Shown here: positions 8,083-16,526 of the stretch, piece after piece
Layout of the letters: every line of letters begins with the position of its first letter
Position numbering within the stretch: position 1 is the stretch's first letter
NCBI GenBank assembly: GCA_023662825.1
Contig: JAMPIH010000001.1
Coordinates: 310,001 to 374,000, forward strand
Direction: 5' to 3'
Source of the DNA: Bacteroides sp.
GTDB taxonomy: Bacteria; Bacteroidota; Bacteroidia; Bacteroidales; P3
DNA length: 64,000 bases
Notes under the pieces: model-generated
What the model saw: only the letters and a program-made list of their open reading frames with translations
What the model was told of the DNA's origin: nothing
The model's database searches: none
Position numbers and translations under genes: made by a program

Positions 8083-9273
8083 TCAGCCGTTTCCAACCGC
8101 CTTGCGGGCGGCATCGGCAATGCGGTCCACGATCTCGCGGTAGTCGCCCTCGTTGTTCACGAAATCCATTTCCGTGGTCTCGATCACCAGGCTCTTCTTG
8201 GCCGGGAGCGTGCGCATGTAGTCCATGTAGCCCTGCTCTATCAGCCGCAGGTAGGCCGGATCCATATTGCTCTCGTACTCGCGGCCGCGGCGGCGGATGT
8301 TCTTCATGAGCCGGCTCACGTCGCTGTGCAGGTACACGTACAGGTCGGGCTGCGGCAAGGTGGTGAGGATTATCTTGTAGAGCCGCGAAAAGAGGCTGTA
8401 TTCGTCGTCCTGAAGGGTGTTCTGCGCAAAGATGAGGCTCTTGCTGATCGAGAAGTCGCTCACGATGAAGGGGCTGAAGAGTTCCTGCACGAAGTCTTCC
8501 TTGGCCTGACGGTAGCGTTCGGCCAGGAAGGTGAGCTCGAGCGGAAAGGCGTAGCGTTCCTTGTTGCGGTAGAACTTGGGCAAAAAGATGTTTTCCTCGA
8601 AGCTCTCCGTTACCCATTTGGCGCCGAACTGCTTCGAGATAAGGCGCGAGAGCGTGGTCTTGCCCGCCCCGATGTTGCCTTCGATGGCGATAAAGCGGAT
8701 GCCTTCGGGAAAAACGGCCCGGACTCCGTTTTCAGCGGGATTCTGCACCGAAGCCGACGGATGTTCGTACATCCGCACCTCGCCCACCGTGTCGGGGCAT
8801 TGGTCGAGCAGCTGCCGCACGGTCTTGCCGAGCTGGGGATGCGGCAGCCCGGGCGCGATGCTTGCCAGGGGAACCAGGGCGAAAGCCCGCTGCGGCAGCA
8901 GCGGATGGGGTACGTTGAGCACGGAGTCGCTGATCACGGCGTTTCCGTAAAAGAGGATGTCGATGTCGATGACGCGCGAGGCGTATTTCTTTTCGCCGCC
9001 CGTTTCGGGGGGACGCACGCGGCCCAGGTCTTTCTCGATACCCAGCAGGGTGCGCAGGAGCGCATAGGGATCGAGGTGCGTCTGCACGGCCAGGGCCTGG
9101 TTGTAGAACAGGTTCCCGGATTCGAACCCCCAGGCGGGCGAGGTGAACAGGGGCGAGGCCTGCACGATCTGCCCCGCGTGCTTGTTGATTTCGCGCCGCG
9201 CCGCACAGAATGTTTCCACGCAATCGCCTAAGTTTCCGCCCAATAGCAGATATGCCGTTTGCTTTTCGTCCAT
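8083..9273 (-). CDS. folK: FolK-deoxynucleoside kinase fusion
   Basis: A 396-residue two-domain protein. Residues 1 to about 165 are 6-hydroxymethyl-7,8-dihydropterin pyrophosphokinase (LLLGGNLGD at 9-17; RVIDIDIL at 100-107), a folate-synthesis enzyme. Residues about 190-396 are a deoxynucleoside kinase of the dGK/dAK/TK2 type, with P-loop GNIGAGKTTL (199-208), the family ERYRQAK element, DFSISKS and the arginine-rich lid RRRGREYE. Both halves appear catalytically complete and there is no frameshift. Fusion would place folate synthesis and deoxynucleoside salvage, both feeding DNA precursor supply, in one chain. ATG 9273 is chosen because the FolK fold begins there; an upstream extension would lie inside the promoter. 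Confidence 0.92.
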   Translation of the reverse strand: MDEKQTAYLLLGGNLGDCVETFCAARREINKHAGQIVQASPLFTSPAWGFESGNLFYNQALAVQTHLDPYALLRTLLGIEKDLGRVRPPETGGEKKYASRVIDIDILFYGNAVISDSVLNVPHPLLPQRAFALVPLASIAPGLPHPQLGKTVRQLLDQCPDTVGEVRMYEHPSASVQNPAENGVRAVFPEGIRFIAIEGNIGAGKTTLSRLISKQFGAKWVTESFEENIFLPKFYRNKERYAFPLELTFLAERYRQAKEDFVQELFSPFIVSDFSISKSLIFAQNTLQDDEYSLFSRLYKIILTTLPQPDLYVYLHSDVSRLMKNIRRRGREYESNMDPAYLRLIEQGYMDYMRTLPAKKSLVIETTEMDFVNNEGDYREIVDRIADAARKAVGNG

Positions 9274-9278
9274 AGGTG

Positions 9279-9286
9279 TAAAGATA
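9279..9286 (-). promoter_or_regulatory. Promoter-like -7 box of the folK fusion gene
   Basis: On the minus strand TATCTTTA, only 5 nt before the ATG at 9273. If used, the mRNA would be leaderless. Confidence 0.45.
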
Positions 9287-9388
9287 GGCAAAAAAATATA
9301 GAAAAAATTACTATCCACCATAGCAAAACAGTCGGTGCGGGCATACGCTTTTTTATTTGTCGCCGTTTTTGTATTTTAATATAATCAG

Positions 9389-9396
9389 TATCTTTG
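9389..9396 (+). promoter_or_regulatory. Promoter -7 box of the SPFH operon
   Basis: TATCTTTG followed by CAG, with TTTTTG at 9366-9371 as -33. The longer reading frame begins with a TTG inside the box, so ATG 9430 is the start. Confidence 0.65.
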
Positions 9397-9429
9397 CAGG
9401 GAATTGAAACACTGGTAAAATTTTCCGAA

Positions 9430-10491
9430 ATGGGACTTTTTCATAAAAACAACGATGTTCCGGGTGCATTCAGTACCCAAAAGAATATCATGGAATCCAT
9501 TCAACGTAAACAAGATACAGATACGCTTATCTATCTGGATTCCATAAAAGACTTCAATACGAATTCCGTGATTACCGTGGCGCCTAACGAACAGGTTATC
9601 TTTGTCAAGAATGGCGAATTCTACGGAACGCTGCCTTCGGGAAGGCACGAGATAAAAAGTGAGAATTATCCCGTATTGAGCCGCATCCGGAATGTACTTA
9701 CAGGCGGGCAAAGCGCTTTTACCTGTCAGGTCTATCATGTAAACACGTCCGAACAGAATGTGGCATGGGGCACATCCAGCGCCATCGAAGTTCAAGATTT
9801 CTTTCTCGGAGGAGGAAAAATAGGAGTACCCACCTTAATCCGAGGAGCTGGAGAATTTCGTATCCGTTTCAATATCAATGAGGATGATGATGCCTGCAAA
9901 CAGACGTTCATGCGGTTGGTGGGTGATAAAAGCACCTATACGGTCCATGATTTAAGCCTGCTTTTTCGGGCTCAAATGTCGCAGGAAATCAGCAATATGG
10001 TTGGCAAGGCGTTGGAAGAACGTTCTTTAAAACTCTCTATAAACGCCATTTCCAGTCAACTCAAAGATTTTTCAACAGCCCTGACTCCAGCATTTAGGGA
10101 GCTTTTTACAGAGTATGGATTTGAATTGATGAATTTTTCGTTCCATAACCTTACGATTGACGAGACGGAAGAGCGCAAGAAATATCTGGACCGCCTTATC
10201 GCCACCGCGCATACGGGAAGTTACGACAAGGCCGTACAACAGGAAATACTTAAAGACATTGCGGAGAACCAAGGCGGAGGGGGCATGGCCGGAATCGGTG
10301 CCGGACTTGGAATGGGAATGGCGGCCGGAAACGCCTTTTCCGGTATGTCTTCCTCAATCGCGCAGCCTATTGTCGCACCTCCATCAGACCCGATGGAAGT
10401 ACTTACGAAGATGAAGCAGATGCTGACCGCCGGCTTGATAAGTCAGCAGCAATACGATAGTAAGGTCGCGGAAATCATGCAACGCCTGTAG
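9430..10491 (+). CDS. SPFH/band-7 protein with C-terminal SHOCT domain (YdjI-like)
   Basis: A 353-residue protein of the YdjI / 'virion core protein' branch of the SPFH superfamily. The SPFH core runs from about residue 40 to 260 (VAPNEQVIFVKNGEF; a later VQDFFLGGG segment), then a Gly/Met-rich hinge (about 275-310), then a SHOCT helix pair (DPMEVLTKMKQMLTAGLISQ). In Bacillus subtilis, YdjI forms a membrane complex with YdjG and YdjH that recruits PspA. Here the next two genes encode a membrane protein and a zinc-ribbon membrane protein, the same set of types. It is the first gene of a three-gene operon, visibly AT-richer than its neighbours. Confidence 0.85.
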   Translation: MGLFHKNNDVPGAFSTQKNIMESIQRKQDTDTLIYLDSIKDFNTNSVITVAPNEQVIFVKNGEFYGTLPSGRHEIKSENYPVLSRIRNVLTGGQSAFTCQVYHVNTSEQNVAWGTSSAIEVQDFFLGGGKIGVPTLIRGAGEFRIRFNINEDDDACKQTFMRLVGDKSTYTVHDLSLLFRAQMSQEISNMVGKALEERSLKLSINAISSQLKDFSTALTPAFRELFTEYGFELMNFSFHNLTIDETEERKKYLDRLIATAHTGSYDKAVQQEILKDIAENQGGGGMAGIGAGLGMGMAAGNAFSGMSSSIAQPIVAPPSDPMEVLTKMKQMLTAGLISQQQYDSKVAEIMQRL

Positions 10492-10518
10492 GCGGGTTCA
10501 TTTAATCCTTCAATCGAT

Positions 10519-11199
10519 ATGAAAAGTACAAGTTTGAAATTTGTCATCTGTCTTGCTTTTTTAATTTTGTTTAATGCGCTCTTCTTCGGATTAGGCGGCA
10601 CTGAGCATTCATTTTCCGCATGGTCCGGATATGCGTTTATACATGTGGCCTATCTTTCCTTGTTGTCCACGCCGCTATTATACACGAGAAAAAAAGGGCT
10701 GACGGTATTGATTGCCGGTTTGTATCTAAGGGCGCTCGTTTACTTTTTTGTTCAATTGGGACTGAGCTGCTTGTGCATTGCCGTCGATTTCGCCAATCCG
10801 GTTATTCCGGTTGCGGTTCAGGCGTCTCTTTTCGTGCTATTCCTTGTACTTCAACTGATGGGGGTCTTGGCTAATGAATCAACGGACAGATCCATTCAGA
10901 AACAGCGGCAGGAATCGATCAAGTTTCAAATGATGGCACAGCAAATCAAATCCTGTATGCGACAGATTGAAGATGCCGGAATGAAAAAACGGGTGCAACG
11001 GTGCTATGAAGCCTTATCCAACTGTTCCATTGAATGTTTTCCGGAAACCAACGATATAGAGCGGGAATTGTCTATGGCCGTCGATATGCTTTGCAAGGTT
11101 GCGGAAATCCAGGATACGGCCTCGCTGCCGGAACAAGCCGATGCCATACTCCGCTTGATCCAGAAGAGGAACGGTATGGTGATGCTGCTCCGAAAATAA
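10519..11199 (+). CDS. Four-helix membrane protein of the SPFH operon, unknown family
   Basis: A 226-residue protein. The first half has about four membrane helices (around residues 6-25, 35-55, 65-90 and 95-118); the second half is soluble and helical (QKQRQESIKFQMMAQQIKSC onward) and rich in charged residues and Cys. I recognise no named domain. It lies 27 bp after the SPFH gene and 28 bp before the zinc-ribbon gene, so it belongs to the same transcript. It occupies the place of YdjH in the Bacillus operon, but no TPM domain can be seen, so equivalence is only positional. Confidence 0.8.
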   Translation: MKSTSLKFVICLAFLILFNALFFGLGGTEHSFSAWSGYAFIHVAYLSLLSTPLLYTRKKGLTVLIAGLYLRALVYFFVQLGLSCLCIAVDFANPVIPVAVQASLFVLFLVLQLMGVLANESTDRSIQKQRQESIKFQMMAQQIKSCMRQIEDAGMKKRVQRCYEALSNCSIECFPETNDIERELSMAVDMLCKVAEIQDTASLPEQADAILRLIQKRNGMVMLLRK

Positions 11200-11227
11200 T
11201 CGATTACAAATACTAATATCTCACATT

Positions 11228-12316
11228 ATGGCTGAAACATTGGAATTACAGCAAGTGGTCTGCCCGAGCTGCAAACAGGTAATAAGCTCATTTAGTCCTT
11301 TTGCCGCCGAAGTGGAGTGTCCTTTTTGTCATAACAAAGCGTTCAATCCGCTTATCACGGCTAAAAAGACGCCTATTCCGGAACGGCTCATCGTTTTCAA
11401 GACCAACGAAAAGGATTTTGAGCACGCGCTTATTGACAATCTGATTGCCCGAGATTATGTGCCTACGGATATCTTCCAAAGCATCAATCCCGGAAACGTA
11501 ATCAAGGCGTATCTTCCCATGTACCTCTATGAGGGCAGATTTCAATCTTCATGGTCGTGCCAAATGGCCTATATGACCACCGAAGTACAAGCCTCTTTGG
11601 ACGGAAAGTCCTTAAAAAACAAAAAGGTAAAGAGATTTGTTCCTCATAGCGGAAATTCTCAGGGCAATTTTTCCTTTCTGTGCCTCGCCTACGATGGAAA
11701 CGATATACCGGAAGAGTTACGCCATTTCTGTTCGCAATTCCCATATAACGTAATGTCGTCCAAAGAATATGACCCGGCATTGCTTGGCCTTGACTCTGGA
11801 GAAAGCCCGATGACGCTTGCATTGAACACGGACACCGACTGTACCTGGAACAAGTATGGGGACAGCCTGGTTAACCGTTTGGCGGAACAGAATGCACTGC
11901 AACAACTTCAAGGACGGGAAATCGTGGACTTCCGTGCCAGCAACAGTTACGAGTTAAACCATAACGGGCGCTATGTGCTGGCTCCGTTCTGGTTCGTGTA
12001 TTATACTTACGACAACCGTCAGTATTATTTCCTGATGGATGGACTTGGTGAGAACTGCTCCATGTCGGCACCGGAAGATGCTCAGGAAATAGCGTTCGTA
12101 AAAAAGAAAAGACGCATCAAGAAAATAGTGAAATGGTTATGGCCGTTGGCCATTGTGGTGGGCTGGCTGGCTTCAGACTTTGGCGTTGCGTTGGTTCTGT
12201 TTGTCTTATGGTTTATTGCCAAATGGGTGGTAAACAAAGTAATGGAAACACAGATCAAGAACAGGCTGTCGGCCTCCCGGGAAAAACGGAAAGTTGAAGC
12301 CGCCCGTTTGGGCTAA
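11228..12316 (+). CDS. Zinc-ribbon membrane protein (YdjG-like)
   Basis: A 362-residue protein. A TFIIB-like zinc ribbon lies at the N-terminus (VCPSCKQV at about 11-18 and CPFCHNKA at about 31-38), then a soluble beta-rich region of about 230 residues with aromatic-rich repeats (YLPMYLYEGRF; LAPFWFVYYTYDNRQYYFL), then two close membrane helices (about 298-335) and a basic tail. This order matches Bacillus YdjG. The protein probably anchors the SPFH partner at the membrane (inference). It ends the operon, with a bidirectional terminator immediately after. Confidence 0.8.
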   Translation: MAETLELQQVVCPSCKQVISSFSPFAAEVECPFCHNKAFNPLITAKKTPIPERLIVFKTNEKDFEHALIDNLIARDYVPTDIFQSINPGNVIKAYLPMYLYEGRFQSSWSCQMAYMTTEVQASLDGKSLKNKKVKRFVPHSGNSQGNFSFLCLAYDGNDIPEELRHFCSQFPYNVMSSKEYDPALLGLDSGESPMTLALNTDTDCTWNKYGDSLVNRLAEQNALQQLQGREIVDFRASNSYELNHNGRYVLAPFWFVYYTYDNRQYYFLMDGLGENCSMSAPEDAQEIAFVKKKRRIKKIVKWLWPLAIVVGWLASDFGVALVLFVLWFIAKWVVNKVMETQIKNRLSASREKRKVEAARLG

Positions 12317-12321
12317 ATGTC

Positions 12322-12359
12322 AAACACCCGGTTTGCCTTGTGGGCGGCCGGGTGTTTTT
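12322..12359. terminator. Bidirectional terminator between the SPFH operon and the SIMPL gene
   Basis: Ten-bp stem AAACACCCGG / CCGGGTGTTT with T-runs on both strands; the two flanking genes converge on it. Confidence 0.85.
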
Positions 12360-12367
12360 GGTTCCGG

Positions 12368-13069
12368 CTATTTCCCCTTCCCTACCAGATACTTTACGCG
12401 CACGCTGTAGCGGCGCACGATACGGCGCATCGATTCCATGCCGCCCGAATATCCGTCGGCACTCATCATCACGTTGGCAGCCTTCATGCGCGGGGCGTCG
12501 TAGTAGGTGGGGCCGTTCTCCACAATCTCCCAAGGCATCAGAAGCTTCAGGTTCTCGTTGCCGGCAATGAACTCGGCCTTGGCGCGCGCCGCGTCCAAGG
12601 CGGCCTTAAGCCCCTGATTGTTGTATTCCTCCATGTCGCTGTTGTCTAAGGAACTTATCTGAAAACTGGTGATGCCTTGCATGCCCATGTTTTCGGAAAT
12701 GGCTTCCAATTGGCCGAAACCGGTCAACACCGCGTTTATCCGTTTTGCCATCAGGAAATTCCCGCCTCCGGAACGATAGCTGTAATTGCCTATGTCGGAA
12801 AGGGTAACCATGGAGTCCGCCACCTTGAATTCCCTGAGGATGGCGCGTACCTGCCGTTCGATTTCCGGAATCTTCACCACCACGCTGTCGCCGTTTTCCT
12901 GCTTCTTGTAGTATTCCTCCATGCCGATCTCTATTGAGATACGGTCGGGCACGATGCTGATGCTCGCCGATCCGCTCACTTCGATAACCGGCTTGTCCTG
13001 GGCGTTCACGGTAAAAAGACCGAAGGCGAGCACGGCGATAATTCCGAATAAAAGTCTGTTGGTTCTCAT
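12368..13069 (-). CDS. SIMPL domain (DUF541) exported protein
   Basis: A 233-residue protein with a signal peptide (cleavage near NAQ-DKP, residue 24) and a SIMPL / DUF541 domain of the YggE / BP26 type over most of the mature length (PVIEVSGSASISIVPDRISI at the start; AKAEFIAGN near the end). Family members are periplasmic or outer-membrane proteins linked to oxidative stress in Escherichia coli (YggE) and form channel-like rings in Brucella BP26; a precise role is unknown. It is monocistronic and converges on the SPFH operon. A -7-like TATCTTTA lies 34 bp upstream of the ATG. Confidence 0.88.
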   Translation of the reverse strand: MRTNRLLFGIIAVLAFGLFTVNAQDKPVIEVSGSASISIVPDRISIEIGMEEYYKKQENGDSVVVKIPEIERQVRAILREFKVADSMVTLSDIGNYSYRSGGGNFLMAKRINAVLTGFGQLEAISENMGMQGITSFQISSLDNSDMEEYNNQGLKAALDAARAKAEFIAGNENLKLLMPWEIVENGPTYYDAPRMKAANVMMSADGYSGGMESMRRIVRRYSVRVKYLVGKGK

Positions 13070-13102
13070 TGGTCAATAGTTTTTAGGGTCAAAACGAAGG
13101 TA

Positions 13103-13110
13103 TAAAGATA
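13103..13110 (-). promoter_or_regulatory. Promoter-like -7 box of the SIMPL gene
   Basis: On the minus strand TATCTTTA, one base off TAnnTTTG, 34 bp before the ATG at 13069. Confidence 0.4.
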
Positions 13111-13125
13111 CGGATTTGATGTATA

Positions 13126-13217
13126 TTTAACTGCGTTGAAGAGACTCCCGTCTCGGCAAAAAACAAGCTTGTGCTTGCCTTTACCCTTGATGTACAGGCA
13201 TCTTTAACTGCGTTAAA
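13126..13217. repeat. Two copies of the palindrome TTTAACTGCGTTAAA
   Basis: A perfect copy (TTTAAC-TGC-GTTAAA) at 13203-13217 and a one-mismatch copy (GTTGAA right arm) at 13126-13140. They lie 77 bp apart in the divergent gap between the SIMPL gene and rbfA, where an operator pair would be expected. Confidence 0.5.
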
Positions 13218-13276
13218 ATGCCCGTCCACCAAGGGCAAAGAGAAAATAAATTTTCTTTTTGCTCTCGACTTATCCG

Positions 13277-13284
13277 TATCTTTG
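13277..13284 (+). promoter_or_regulatory. Promoter -7 box of rbfA
   Basis: TATCTTTG, with only CAGGTT between it and the ATG at 13291. The predicted transcript is leaderless or nearly so. Confidence 0.6.
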
Positions 13285-13290
13285 CAGGTT

Positions 13291-13629
13291 ATGGATTCAA
13301 ACAGGCAACAGAAAGTGAACCGGCTCTTGCAGAAAGAGCTGGGCGAGATATTCAGGCTCGACATGCAACCTTATTTTCCGGGCATCATGATGACGGTGAC
13401 CTTCGTGCGCATGACACCCGATTTGAGCGTGGCGCGCGTGAACCTGAGCCTCTTCCCCGACCACGACAAGGCGGGTACGCTCAAGAAAATAAAGGGCAAG
13501 ACCGCTGAAATCAGGGGGCTTCTGGGACAGAAGGTGGGCAAACAACTGCGCATCGTGCCGCGCCTGGAGTTCTTTATCGACGATTCGTTAGACAGGGTGG
13601 AACGCATCGAAGCCCTGCTAGCCCAATAA
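13291..13629 (+). CDS. rbfA: Ribosome-binding factor A
   Basis: A 112-residue KH-type 30S maturation factor needed for 16S rRNA 5'-end processing and cold growth. It has the typical opening MDSNRQQKVNRLLQKELGEI and closing RLEFFIDDSLDRVERIEALL. ATG 13291 is the only start that gives the family N-terminus; the longer frame starts upstream of the promoter. It leads an operon with a LolC/E-type permease (15 bp later) and cysS. The transcript probably begins at the start codon itself, so initiation would not use a Shine-Dalgarno site. Confidence 0.95.
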   Translation: MDSNRQQKVNRLLQKELGEIFRLDMQPYFPGIMMTVTFVRMTPDLSVARVNLSLFPDHDKAGTLKKIKGKTAEIRGLLGQKVGKQLRIVPRLEFFIDDSLDRVERIEALLAQ

Positions 13630-13644
13630 ACTGGAAGCATCGCC

Positions 13645-14877
13645 GTGAACCTGCCGGTTTTTATAGCAAGACGTTATTTTTCGTCCAGGAAATCGCCGCT
13701 CGTTACCGTTATCGGAAGGGTGGCGGTGCTGGGTATCGCGGTGAGCACGGCGGCCATGATGCTGATTCTCTCGGTGATGAACGGCATGAACCGTTTTGTG
13801 GCCGAGCGTTTCGGAAACATGGACGCCGACCTGAAGATAGAAGCCGTGAAAGGCAAGTATTTTTCGGAAGACGGACTGTTGGGGCGGATTGCGGCCGAAC
13901 GCGGCGTGCAGGCGGTTTCGGGCGTGCTGGAAGACCAGGCGCTGCTTACCTACGGCGAACAGACCGTAATGGTGCAGTTGAAGGGCGTGGACTCCGCCTT
14001 CGACCATGTTTCGGGTCTCGCGGCGCAGATCTATTCGGGCGACTACGATCTGGATTACAATGATTACGCGGCATTCGGCGTGATGGGCGGCGGGGTGTAT
14101 GACCAACTGCAGTTTCCTCCCTCCCAGGCCGAAGCCTGCCGCCTGTATGCGGTGGACGGCAGCCTGCTCGACAGCCCGTTCGCGATGCAGCAGGCCGTGA
14201 ACTCGTTTCCCCTGTATCCGTCGGGGCTTTTCAGTTCCATTCCCGAATACGACAACCGCTATGTGTTCTGTCATATCGGGTTCGCCCGGCAGATGTTCAA
14301 GAGCGAGGACGCGCTATCGGCCATCGAGCTGAAAGTGGCTCCGGGCTTCAAGGTAAGGAACGTAAAGAAAGCCCTGCAGGCCAAGCTGGGCGGCGGGTTT
14401 ACGGTAAAGGACCGCATGGAACAGCAGCAGGCCATGTTCAAGAGCATGAAGGCCGAAAAACTGATCGTGATCGCCGTGTTCGCCTTCGTGATGCTGATCG
14501 CCACCTTCACCATGGTGGCCGACCAGATGCTGCTGATGTACGAGAAACGCCGCGACATCGCCATCCTGTCGGGCATGGGCATGGGCAGAGGCGCTTTGAA
14601 GGGGCTGTTTTTCTGCAACGGACTGCTGGTGTGCGTATGGGGCACGCTTTCGGGCCTGCTGTTCGGCAGCCTCCTGGCGTTCGGACAGCAGGAATTCGGC
14701 TGGGTCAAGTTGGGCGGCGGTTCGGGCAACTACATTACCGACGCCTATCCGGTGTATTGGCAGGCCGGCGATTTGTTATTGGTTTTGGGGGTGGGACTGG
14801 CGGTAGGCATGCTCGCCTCGGCGCTCCCCCTGCAACAAGTGAATGTTTTTGCCGGAAAACCGGCGGAAAAAGAATAA
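13645..14877 (+). CDS. LolC/LolE-type ABC transporter permease (FtsX-like)
   Basis: A 410-residue permease of the lipoprotein-releasing type. There is one membrane helix near the N-terminus (about 22-45, following the family opening ARRYFSSRKS), a large periplasmic domain (about 50-260), then three helices near the C-terminus (about 275-300, 315-345 and 370-395). In the family the protein extracts lipoproteins from the inner membrane with the LolD ATPase; Bacteroidetes often use one such permease as a homodimer. No LolD gene is adjacent. The start is GTG 13645, with CTGGAAG about 9 bp upstream. The placement rbfA-permease-cysS is one I recall from other Bacteroidetes. Confidence 0.88.
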   Translation: MNLPVFIARRYFSSRKSPLVTVIGRVAVLGIAVSTAAMMLILSVMNGMNRFVAERFGNMDADLKIEAVKGKYFSEDGLLGRIAAERGVQAVSGVLEDQALLTYGEQTVMVQLKGVDSAFDHVSGLAAQIYSGDYDLDYNDYAAFGVMGGGVYDQLQFPPSQAEACRLYAVDGSLLDSPFAMQQAVNSFPLYPSGLFSSIPEYDNRYVFCHIGFARQMFKSEDALSAIELKVAPGFKVRNVKKALQAKLGGGFTVKDRMEQQQAMFKSMKAEKLIVIAVFAFVMLIATFTMVADQMLLMYEKRRDIAILSGMGMGRGALKGLFFCNGLLVCVWGTLSGLLFGSLLAFGQQEFGWVKLGGGSGNYITDAYPVYWQAGDLLLVLGVGLAVGMLASALPLQQVNVFAGKPAEKE

Positions 14878-14883
14878 TCAGAC

Positions 14884-16383
14884 ATGGAAAAGGAAACCAA
14901 CATCCGTCAAAACGATTTGTGCGTAACCAACACGCTCTCTCGCAAGAAAGAAGCCTTCCGGCCCCTGCACTCGCCTCAGGTGGGCATGTATGTCTGCGGC
15001 CCCACCGTCTATGGCGACCCGCATCTGGGACATGCCCGTTCGGCGGTTACCTTCGATATCGTTTTCCGCTACCTCAAGTATCTCGGCTACAAGGTGCGCT
15101 ACGTGCGCAACATCACCGATGTGGGGCATCTGGAACACGATGCCGACGAGGGCGAGGACAAGATAGCCAAGAAAGCCCGCCTCGAACAGCTTGAGCCGAT
15201 GGAAGTGGCGCAATATTACACCAACCGCTACCATACCTTTATGGACATGATGGGCGTTCTGCGCCCCAGCATCGAGCCGCTGGCCTCGGGGCATATCATC
15301 GAGCAGATAGAACTCATCAAGAAGATATTGGAGGCAGGATTCGCCTACGTGGAAAACGGTTCGGTGTATTTCGACGTGCGCAAGTACGGGCAGACGTTCA
15401 ACTACGGCAAGATTTCGGGACGCGTGCTGGAAGACCTGCTGGCCACCACGCGCGACAACCTGGCATCCCAGGACGAGAAGCACGACCCGGCCGATTTCGC
15501 GCTCTGGAAGAAGGCGCAGCCCGAACACATCATGCGCTGGCCTTCGCCCTGGAGCGAGGGTTTCCCCGGCTGGCACACCGAATGTACCGCCATGTCGCGC
15601 AAATACTTAGGGCAGCCTTTCGACATACACGGGGGCGGCATGGACCTGATGTTTCCGCACCACGAGGCCGAAGCCGCCCAGTCGAACGCGGCCTTCGGAT
15701 GCGAACCCTGCCGCTACTGGCTGCACAACAACATGATCACCATCAACGGCAAGAAGATGGGCAAGTCGCTGGGCAACTTCATCACGCTCGAAGAGTTCTT
15801 TACCGGCAGGCATGAAGCCCTTACGCAGGCCTACGACCCGATGACGATACGTTTCTTTATCCTGCAGGCGCACTACCGCAGCACCCTCGACTTCAGCAAC
15901 GAGGCGCTGGTTTCGGCCGAAAAGGGCTTGCAGCGGCTCATGCAGGTGCGTCCGGTTCTGGAACGCATCAAGCCCGCCGCCAGCTCGCAGATGCGGGAAG
16001 CCTTGCAGGAACTGCGCGCCAAGTGCCAGGCCGCGATGGACGACGACTTCAACACGCCCATTCTCATCGCCCACTTGTTCGATTTGGTGAAGATGGTGAA
16101 CTCCGCCTCTGACAATAAGACAGCCTTTACCTCCGAAGATATAGAGACGGCAAGGAATTTGTATCACGATTTCGTGGAAGAGGTGCTGGGTCTGAGCGTG
16201 GCCGAAAGCGGAGACAAATCGGCGCAGAAATTAGACGGCCTGATGGGTATCCTGCTCGACATACGCGCCAAGGCCAAGGCACAGAAGGATTTCGCCACCT
16301 CCGACCTGATCCGCGACGAGCTGAAGAACCTCGGCATCGCGGTGATGGACGGCAAGGATGGCGCCACCTGGAAAATGGAATAA
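14884..16383 (+). CDS. cysS: Cysteinyl-tRNA synthetase
   Basis: A 499-residue class I synthetase charging tRNA-Cys. Visible are the zinc-cysteine region [11 protein letters not shown], the HIGH equivalent PHLGHARSA, the helix GWHTECTAM, and KKMGKSLGN as the KMSKS loop (Gly instead of Ser). Residues about 400-499 form the anticodon-binding end. It follows the permease gene by 6 bp and is probably co-transcribed with rbfA. The stop codon overlaps the first base of a long hairpin repeat that probably ends the transcript. Confidence 0.97.
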   Translation: MEKETNIRQNDLCVTNTLSRKKEAFRPLHSPQVGMYVCGPTVYGDPHLGHARSAVTFDIVFRYLKYLGYKVRYVRNITDVGHLEHDADEGEDKIAKKARLEQLEPMEVAQYYTNRYHTFMDMMGVLRPSIEPLASGHIIEQIELIKKILEAGFAYVENGSVYFDVRKYGQTFNYGKISGRVLEDLLATTRDNLASQDEKHDPADFALWKKAQPEHIMRWPSPWSEGFPGWHTECTAMSRKYLGQPFDIHGGGMDLMFPHHEAEAAQSNAAFGCEPCRYWLHNNMITINGKKMGKSLGNFITLEEFFTGRHEALTQAYDPMTIRFFILQAHYRSTLDFSNEALVSAEKGLQRLMQVRPVLERIKPAASSQMREALQELRAKCQAAMDDDFNTPILIAHLFDLVKMVNSASDNKTAFTSEDIETARNLYHDFVEEVLGLSVAESGDKSAQKLDGLMGILLDIRAKAKAQKDFATSDLIRDELKNLGIAVMDGKDGATWKME

Positions 16384-16509
16384 AAAAATTGTCCAAAAGC
16401 ACTCATCTACTTCGTTACTGATTTACCAAACTTCGGTCACTTACATAAGTAAGCTCCCTCAGCTTGGTAAATCAAAGCCTTGTATCTGAGCGCTTTTAAA
16501 CAATTTTTT
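16383..16509. repeat. Structured hairpin repeat, copy A (after cysS)
   Basis: A 127-bp nested inverted repeat. Outer arms 16383-16405 / 16487-16509 (AAAAAATTGT against ACAATTTTTT), middle arms 16420-16429 / 16464-16473 (GATTTACCAA / TTGGTAAATC), inner hairpin 16440-16444 / 16449-16453 (CTTAC / GTAAG). The stretches between arms (ATCTACTTCGTT, TCGGTCAC, CTCCC, AGCCTTGTATC) recur in copy B at 18352-18476 although the arms differ. It begins inside the cysS stop codon and could also work as a bidirectional terminator. Confidence 0.85.
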
Positions 16510-16526
16510 GAAAAATGTAAAGAAAG

